Shown here piece by piece: positions 40,112 to 45,339 of a stretch of 45,339 nucleotides of DNA (position 1 is its first letter; every line of letters begins with the position of its first letter). Under the pieces are notes generated by a model. That model made no database searches, was not told the DNA's origin, and saw only the letters and a list, made by a program, of their open reading frames with translations. The stretch comes from Chitinophaga sp. GbtcB8 (GTDB taxonomy: Bacteria > Bacteroidota > Bacteroidia > Chitinophagales > Chitinophagaceae), in contig NZ_JAGXJN010000049.1 of NCBI RefSeq assembly GCF_019091455.1, forward strand, positions 1 to 45,339, written 5' to 3'. Made by a program: the position numbers and the translations under genes.

Positions 40112-40147
40112 GCAAGATATACAATTAAATGTCATCTATACAATTAA
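40112..40147 (-). promoter_or_regulatory. Candidate promoter and operator of the AraR-like gene
   Basis: On the minus strand TTG (40141-40143), 19 nt, then TATATCTTGC (40112-40121) is promoter-like. The spacer is filled by ATGTCA-N5-ACAAT (40129-40147 on plus), which resembles the site before araB. ATACAATTAA also occurs twice, 19 nt apart (40119 and 40138). Self-repression is inferred. The rest of 39977-40223 shows nothing certain. Confidence 0.45.
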
Positions 40148-40223
40148 TTTTAAAGGTAAGCAAAAGGTGGTTAAAATCATATGCGCAACGGTTAAAATGT
40201 AAGCGGAACACAACCGTAGCTGC

Positions 40224-40871
40224 TTATAGCGCATCCACATCCAGCGTGGTATAATCATCTGCAAAGGCAATGATGTTGGAATAACCCTCAAACTCCTCAC
40301 GGGTGTGCATAGTGGTTAGCACTACACAGCGCATGCCGGCATTGGCGGCGGCTTCTACTCCTTTGGGCGCATCTTCAAACACAATACAATCCGCAGGCTG
40401 CACACCTATGAGGCGGGCGGCCAGTAAAAAGGTTTCCGGGTGCGGCTTGCTGATCTGCACACTTTCTGCGCTTACAATTGCCTTAAAGTAGTGGCGCAGG
40501 TTCAGGTTATCCAGCACAAAATCCACGTTAAAAGTAATGGCGGCTGAACCAATGGCCATGGGAATACCCTGCTGGTAAGCCTTTTCCAGGAAGGCCGGTA
40601 AACCGGCTATAAGCTCCAGGTGCGGCTTATAGGTTTGCTGGTAACGCCTTTCCTTTTCTACGGAAAGCTCCGCCATCTCGTCGGCAGTAAACCGTTCTTT
40701 CCCGAATATGCGGATCAGCAGCTCATCGTTCTTACCATACATCTGTTTTTTTACGGCTTCCCGTTCCAGGCTGGCTCCCAGGTCCTCCGTGAGTATCTTA
40801 TACCAGGCGTCTAAATGATAGCCCATATCGTTGATCATGGTGCCGTTCATGTCGAAAAGAAATGCTTTCAT
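40224..40871 (-). CDS. HAD hydrolase, beta-phosphoglucomutase-like subfamily
   Basis: The 215-residue protein has a HAD core with a helical cap. Motif I reads FLFDMNGTMI: the nucleophile D7 is kept but the second Asp of DxDGT, the general acid/base, is Asn (N9). Motif II is AIGSAA, motif III SKPHPETF and motif IV CIVFEDAPKGVEAA. I recall a Bacteroidota group with the same DxNGT. The reaction is unknown: a phosphatase, a mutase with altered chemistry, or an inactive form. A TATTTTTG lies four nt before the ATG. Confidence 0.85.
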   Translation of the reverse strand: MKAFLFDMNGTMINDMGYHLDAWYKILTEDLGASLEREAVKKQMYGKNDELLIRIFGKERFTADEMAELSVEKERRYQQTYKPHLELIAGLPAFLEKAYQQGIPMAIGSAAITFNVDFVLDNLNLRHYFKAIVSAESVQISKPHPETFLLAARLIGVQPADCIVFEDAPKGVEAAANAGMRCVVLTTMHTREEFEGYSNIIAFADDYTTLDVDAL

Positions 40872-40875
40872 AGCG

Positions 40876-40883
40876 CAAAAATA
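40876..40883 (-). promoter_or_regulatory. Exact -7 element four nt before the HAD start codon
   Basis: TATTTTTG on the minus strand is followed by CGCT and ATG, which predicts a leaderless message. Its upstream promoter part would fall within the heptamer array at 40892-40922. Confidence 0.45.
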
Positions 40884-40891
40884 AAAAAAAC

Positions 40892-40922
40892 GCTGAACGC
40901 TGAATGCTTAATGCTGAACGCT
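40892..40922. repeat. Heptamer array, word GCTNAAN, upstream of the HAD gene
   Basis: GCTGAAC, GCTGAAT, GCTTAAT and GCTGAAC follow in phase, then GCT. It lies between the adaptor stop (40950) and the HAD start. It shares a 20-nt core with the array at 36673. Confidence 0.7.
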
Positions 40923-40949
40923 GCCTTTAGCGGATGGGAGGATATTTTG

Positions 40950-42092
40950 TTACTCCTCTTCTTCACTGATGTTCTTCAGCTGCATTAACAGGGAGTACGC
41001 GCCTTTGGTTACAAAGGCCTGCCGGCCTATGTTCTCATCCCCTGAAATGATGGCTACCAGGCCTTCTGCGTGCGCGCCGGTTTTCACGGGCTGCATTTCA
41101 AAGATGCGCTGATCCTTTTGTACAAAAACATATTGCTGATTCTGGTAACGTACAATAGCTTCTTCCGGTAGGGCCCAGGCAGTATCTGCGGTGGTTTCTA
41201 TGGTGGCGTTCATGAAGGTGCCGGGTATCAGGGTGCGGTCATAATCTTCAAAATGGCAGTGCACCTGCACACTCCTGTCCGGCTCTACATCCTGGCCTAC
41301 CAGGATGATCTTACAGCGGTACTTTTTAGCCGGGTTGCCATTGGTATAGGCCAGCACTTCCTGGCCTATGGCCAGCTTGTTGATGTCTTTTTCAAATACG
41401 GTAAGGCCCAGGTGTATATCGTCCGGGTTCACGATCTCGAACAGCACATCCGGCGGGTTCACATATTTGCCTATGTTCACATTCACTTTGGTTACAAAAC
41501 CATTAATAGGCGCGTAAATATTTACCTGCCGTGAAATAGAACTTTCATTCAGGCGGGCGGCGTTCACCCCTATGAGCTTTAACTTTTCATCCAGCCCCCG
41601 TAACAGGATCTGCTGGCTTTTATACTCTGCTTCTGTTTGCTGGAACAGCTTATCGCTGCTGGCTTTACTCTGGTTCAGCGCCTGCTGGCGGGCGTATTCC
41701 TTTTCCAGGAAACCCAGGCGGGCTTTGGAGGTCAGGTAATCCTGCTGCAGCTGAATAAACTGCTGATCTTCCAGCACGCCAATAATATCACCTTTGTTCA
41801 CATGCATACCGGGCAGCAGGTTGGTGGATTTTAAATATCCGCCTAGTGGAAAGCTTACGCTCACTATGTTCTGCGGCGGCACATCAATTTTACCGCTTAC
41901 CCGCAGCTCTTCGGCCATGTGGTGTTTTTCCGGCCGGGCAGTAACAATGCCTGCGTTCTTAAACTGTGCATCTGTTAACTGTACCAGGTTACCGGCTGTT
42001 TCCTGCGGCACTTTATCCTCTGTTGCTTTCTTTTGCCCGCAGGCTGCCAGCAGGAATGTTAAAGCCCATATATACCGTTGTGTATTCTTCAT
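40950..42092 (-). CDS. Heavy-metal RND efflux adaptor lipoprotein, CusB/CzcB-like
   Basis: The 380-residue membrane fusion protein has a lipoprotein signal ending LLAACGQKK (Cys 18). Barrel, lipoyl and helical hairpin parts are visible (VSFPLGGYLKSTNLLPGMHV, then YAPINGFVTKVNVNIGKYVN and GTFMNATIETTA). The domain order and the metal-efflux type permease next to it point to CusB/CzcB. It starts two nt after the permease-TolC stop, so it is in the same operon. The protein has no extended Met/His N-terminal metal site, so the ion is not predictable. Confidence 0.9.
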   Translation of the reverse strand: MKNTQRYIWALTFLLAACGQKKATEDKVPQETAGNLVQLTDAQFKNAGIVTARPEKHHMAEELRVSGKIDVPPQNIVSVSFPLGGYLKSTNLLPGMHVNKGDIIGVLEDQQFIQLQQDYLTSKARLGFLEKEYARQQALNQSKASSDKLFQQTEAEYKSQQILLRGLDEKLKLIGVNAARLNESSISRQVNIYAPINGFVTKVNVNIGKYVNPPDVLFEIVNPDDIHLGLTVFEKDINKLAIGQEVLAYTNGNPAKKYRCKIILVGQDVEPDRSVQVHCHFEDYDRTLIPGTFMNATIETTADTAWALPEEAIVRYQNQQYVFVQKDQRIFEMQPVKTGAHAEGLVAIISGDENIGRQAFVTKGAYSLLMQLKNISEEEE

Positions 42093-42093
42093 C

Positions 42094-45000
42094 TTATCTG
42101 TTCATTAAAGCATTGATGTTAATAATAGCGCTGTTCAGGTTATTCAACGCATCTATATATTCATTGCGGATACCTGCTGCCTGGTTGGTAAGCAGCACCC
42201 ATTCCAGGTAGTTGATCTCCCCGTTCAGGAACTGGTCATTGGCGCCCTGTATGATGGTATCTGCACTCTGCAGGCCGGTATCCTCAAAATAAGACACGGC
42301 CTGTAAGGCTTTGTGGTACTGCTTCAGCGCCTGGTCGTACTGCGACTGCAGGTTTTGCACCCCGGCCTGGTAATTGTTCTCCGCCAGTGTTTGATTGATC
42401 TTTTGTGCACTGATCCTGGCTTTTTGCGCGCCAAAAAAAATGGGGATGCCTATGCCTACCTGTACAGACTGAAAGCGTGTGCCGGCTGAATAATACTTAT
42501 CATCTGCCCCGGTACCTTTAATGCTGGTATTGTTATAGGCCACTAAAAGATCCGGCAGCAGCCGGGCCTTTTCCACGCCGTATTGCATAGCGCTGATCTG
42601 TTGCTGCTGCGCCAGCAGCTGCAGGTAAGGATGCTGTAACAGGCCGGTAGTATCTGTAATAACAGGTAATTCCATTTTTAAGGGGACCCGTTCCGGTTCC
42701 ACATCTGCAGCGGTGTTCAGCAGCAGCTTTAGCCTGGATTGCAGGATGCTGTAATCCTGCGATACCTGGTTGAGCTGCAGGCCTGCCTGCCCGCGCTGAG
42801 CCGTAGCCGTAGCTTTTTCCACTATATTACTTTCTCCCAGCTTCAGGCGCAGAGTGGCCTTGTCCAGGAAGGCTGCATACAGACTGTCTATATACCGCAA
42901 CAGCTGCTGCTTTTGCCGCAGGTACAACATATTGTAGTATACCGTGGTCACCTGTTGCCGCAGCTCTTTTTCCTTTACAGCGGCGTTCAGCACCCCACCC
43001 TTCCATTCTGCATCCAGCAGGGCTTTTTGCCTGGTGTAAATGGCGGGGAACTTCATACTCTGGGAAATAGTGAATTTTGTATCGTTGTAGGCGCTGTTAA
43101 TTTGTCCATAATCGCCGGTGAGCATGGTTTGCGCCACATCCCAGCCGCTGCCTTTAAGTTTTTGCAGATAGTCTGCCTGCAGCTTATCGGTACGCAGGCT
43201 GCGGTTGTTCTTCACAGCGGTATCAATGGCTGCCTGTAAAGAGATGGGGGTTTGCGCCTGTGCAGCCGGTAAACACAACAGTAGTAAGGGCAGTAGTACT
43301 GCTGCTACCGCCGCTTTGGGCGGGCGTAGATGCGGGCTTTTTTCAAACAACAGGTACAAAGCCGGCAGCACAAACAGCGTGAGGAAAGTGGCTACCAGCA
43401 AGCCGCCTATTACCACGGTGGCCAAAGGCCGCTGCACTTCTGCACCGGCGCCATTGCTTAATGCCATGGGTAAAAAGCCCAGGGAGGCCACAGAGGCCGT
43501 CATTAATACCGGCCGCAAACGCATTTTAGTGCCTTGTAAGATCAGCTGTTTTACATCTGTAATACCGGTTGCTTTTAAACGGTTGAACTCTGCTATTAAT
43601 ACAATACCATTTAATACGGCTACGCCAAATAATGCAATAAAACCAACGCCGGCAGAAATGCTGAAAGGCATGCCCCGTATGGCCAGCGCCAGTATACCGC
43701 CAATCGCAGATAAGGGGATGGCGGAGTAAATGAGCAGCCCTTGCTTAAACGAGTGAAAGGCCAGGTACAGCATAAATAAAATGAGCAGCAATGCCACTGG
43801 AACGGCAACGTATAAACGTTGTTTGGCCGCCTGCAGGTTTTCAAATGCTCCGCCATAGGCAACATGATAACCGGGTGGTAAGGTAATGCGCTGTTGTACT
43901 TTTTGCTGTAACTCTTCCACAATGCTCTGCACATCGCGCCCGCGCACGTTAAACCCTACTATAATGCGGCGCTGCGCATCTTCCCGCTGGATCTGGTTAG
44001 GGCCTTCCTCTATACTTACCACCGCTACCTGGCTTAAAGGCACCTGGGTGCCGGTGGCTGTTGGTATCAGCAGCTGCTGTACATCCGTTACACCTGTACG
44101 TTGGGTACCGCTTACACGCACTACCAGGTCAAAACGTTTTTCCCCTTCATATACTAATCCGCTGCTTTGCCCTGCAAATGCGGCATTCACGGTTTTATTA
44201 ATGTCGCTGATGTTAAGACCATATTGCGCAATGGCATCCCGGTTATAGCGGATCACGATCTGCTGCATGCCGGTGGCCTGCTCTACGTAAAGCGCCTGCG
44301 TACCTTTAATAGTTTGCACAATGCCGCCCAATTTGCCGGCCATGCGGGCCAGCGTATCCAGATCCTCACCATAGATCTTACATACCACATCCTGGCGGGC
44401 GCCGGTCATCAGCTCATTAATACGCATCTGTACCGGGTACTGGAAGCCAAAAGTAACGCCGGGCACATCTTGCAGGGCCTTACTCATTTTGTCTGCCAGC
44501 TCATTGAATGTTTTGGCAGAGGTCCATTCCTTTTTATCTTTCAGGATCACCATCATATCGCTGGCATCCAGTGGCATGGGATCTACAGGGATCTCACTGC
44601 TGCCGGTTTTACTTACCACTTTTTGCACTTCCGGGAATTTTTCCAGTAATATTTTACTGCCCTGGGAAACTGCGTTCACGGAAGTATTAAGGTTACTGCC
44701 GGTGAGCACGCGGGTTTCTACTGCAAAATCCCCTTCTTCCAGCTGGGGAATAAACTCGCCCCCCATGCTGCTCAATACTATCAAAGCCAGCACCAGCAAG
44801 CCTGCGGCGGCAGCTATCAGCATCTTAGGATATTGTATTGCCCTGCCCAATATACGCTGGTAACGGGTGCTGAGCTTATCCATCATCCTGTCTGACCAGC
44901 TTTCCTTAGCAGGTATTTTTTTACTCAGGAACAGGGCGCTCATCATGGGCACATATGTTAATGATAACAGGAAAGCGCCTATTAATGCAAAGGTTACGGT

Positions 45001-45339
45001 TTGCGCCATGGGTTTAAACATTTTGCCCTCAATGCCGGATAATGCAAATACCGGCAGGTATACAATGAGGATGATCAGCTCCCCGAACACGGCGGCATTC
45101 AGCATTCTGCCGGATGTTTCCTGTACCAGGCCGTCCATTTCCCCTTGTGTGAGCCTTACCTTATCAGAGTGATGCAGCCGGTACATACAGCCTTCTACTA
45201 TGATCAGGGTGCCATCTACAATAAGGCCAAAGTCCAGCGCACCCAGGCTCATAAGGTTGCCGCTTACGTTAAAGATGTTCATGAGTATTACGGCTATGAG
45301 CATGGATAAGGGACTCACTGATGCCACCAGTAAACCTGC
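42094..45339 (-). CDS. CusA/CzcA-type RND permease fused to a TolC-like protein, 5' end outside the window
   Basis: The frame is open to the window edge and gives 1081 residues. The first part, to about 690, is the second half or more of a heavy-metal RND permease: FGLIVDGTLIIVEG is the TM4 proton-relay region and the last helices end FLTLFVLPALYLLFEKSP. After a short linker a hydrophobic stretch VAAVLLPLLLLCLPAAQAQ (around 43252-43315) looks like an internal signal peptide. It is followed by TPISLQAAIDTAVKNNRSLR, the start of an outer-membrane efflux domain of about 380 residues. Such fusions are known in Bacteroidota. No frameshift is visible at the join. Confidence 0.92.
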   Translation of the reverse strand, partial: AGLLVASVSPLSMLIAVILMNIFNVSGNLMSLGALDFGLIVDGTLIIVEGCMYRLHHSDKVRLTQGEMDGLVQETSGRMLNAAVFGELIILIVYLPVFALSGIEGKMFKPMAQTVTFALIGAFLLSLTYVPMMSALFLSKKIPAKESWSDRMMDKLSTRYQRILGRAIQYPKMLIAAAAGLLVLALIVLSSMGGEFIPQLEEGDFAVETRVLTGSNLNTSVNAVSQGSKILLEKFPEVQKVVSKTGSSEIPVDPMPLDASDMMVILKDKKEWTSAKTFNELADKMSKALQDVPGVTFGFQYPVQMRINELMTGARQDVVCKIYGEDLDTLARMAGKLGGIVQTIKGTQALYVEQATGMQQIVIRYNRDAIAQYGLNISDINKTVNAAFAGQSSGLVYEGEKRFDLVVRVSGTQRTGVTDVQQLLIPTATGTQVPLSQVAVVSIEEGPNQIQREDAQRRIIVGFNVRGRDVQSIVEELQQKVQQRITLPPGYHVAYGGAFENLQAAKQRLYVAVPVALLLILFMLYLAFHSFKQGLLIYSAIPLSAIGGILALAIRGMPFSISAGVGFIALFGVAVLNGIVLIAEFNRLKATGITDVKQLILQGTKMRLRPVLMTASVASLGFLPMALSNGAGAEVQRPLATVVIGGLLVATFLTLFVLPALYLLFEKSPHLRPPKAAVAAVLLPLLLLCLPAAQAQTPISLQAAIDTAVKNNRSLRTDKLQADYLQKLKGSGWDVAQTMLTGDYGQINSAYNDTKFTISQSMKFPAIYTRQKALLDAEWKGGVLNAAVKEKELRQQVTTVYYNMLYLRQKQQLLRYIDSLYAAFLDKATLRLKLGESNIVEKATATAQRGQAGLQLNQVSQDYSILQSRLKLLLNTAADVEPERVPLKMELPVITDTTGLLQHPYLQLLAQQQQISAMQYGVEKARLLPDLLVAYNNTSIKGTGADDKYYSAGTRFQSVQVGIGIPIFFGAQKARISAQKINQTLAENNYQAGVQNLQSQYDQALKQYHKALQAVSYFEDTGLQSADTIIQGANDQFLNGEINYLEWVLLTNQAAGIRNEYIDALNNLNSAIININALMNR

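Noticed and set aside
42094..45339. Sequencing frameshift joining two genes
   Set aside because: The frame continues cleanly over the linker, and fused CusA-TolC proteins are known in Bacteroidota.
1..45339. tRNA, rRNA, insertion sequences, prophage or integrated element
   Set aside because: I saw no tRNA-like cloverleaf, rRNA segment, transposase, integrase or att-like terminal repeat; the genes look like ordinary chromosomal content.

Overview
The window looks like chromosomal DNA of a Bacteroidota member, most likely Chitinophagaceae (Chitinophaga-like). The reasons are gene content and expression signals. The gene content includes a thrA-thrB-thrC order, a NUDIX-type arabinose regulator next to araBDA, DUF3857/transglutaminase proteins, an RND permease fused to a TolC-like protein and a zf-HC2 anti-sigma type. 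Several promoters fit TTTG-N19/20-TAnnTTTG, the form described for the Bacteroidota primary sigma factor, and Shine-Dalgarno sequences are rare. These assignments rest on recognised motifs; no database search was possible.

Layout. 1-1566: 3'-truncated homogentisate dioxygenase gene (minus) behind a 31-codon small ORF with a textbook promoter, then the leader of the threonine operon, which encodes a Thr/Ile-rich run and a terminator-like hairpin. 1567-6516: thrA-thrB-thrC and a terminator, which together take aspartate to threonine. 6529-12381: single housekeeping genes (TPR lipoprotein, rpe, orphan response regulator, purE, phoH-like, DUF4878 lipoprotein, ppa). 12415-16197: NlpC/P60 peptidase gene divergent from two successive sigma/anti-sigma-like pairs. 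16195-20926: guanine deaminase, clpB and a DUF937-OmpA protein. 20937-26995: three DUF3857/transglutaminase-fold secreted proteins, two of which have lost the catalytic residues. 27115-28825: queG and an RBBP9-type hydrolase. 28894-34973: ArsR regulator plus a complete RND tripartite efflux operon, with a 25-bp near-identical repeat between them. 35141-39976: araB-araD-araA and an AraR-like NUDIX regulator. 40224-45339: HAD phosphatase/mutase, then a heavy-metal RND adaptor and the 3' part of a CusA/CzcA permease fused to an outer-membrane factor.

The most unusual signal is between the genes. At least ten gaps carry arrays of 7-nt (in two places 8-nt) words that repeat in phase, often as two facing arms that can fold on each other. 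The word differs between loci (GCTNAAN, AAATCNN, GTCCATN, GAAGNNN, ATGTGCAN) but the architecture is the same, and one word is reused at several distant loci. Two arrays lie inside the thr operon, two around the second sigma module, and one is a perfect 38-bp palindrome at a convergent gene junction. I know of no described Bacteroidota element with this design, although cyanobacterial heptanucleotide STRR repeats are a possible analogy.
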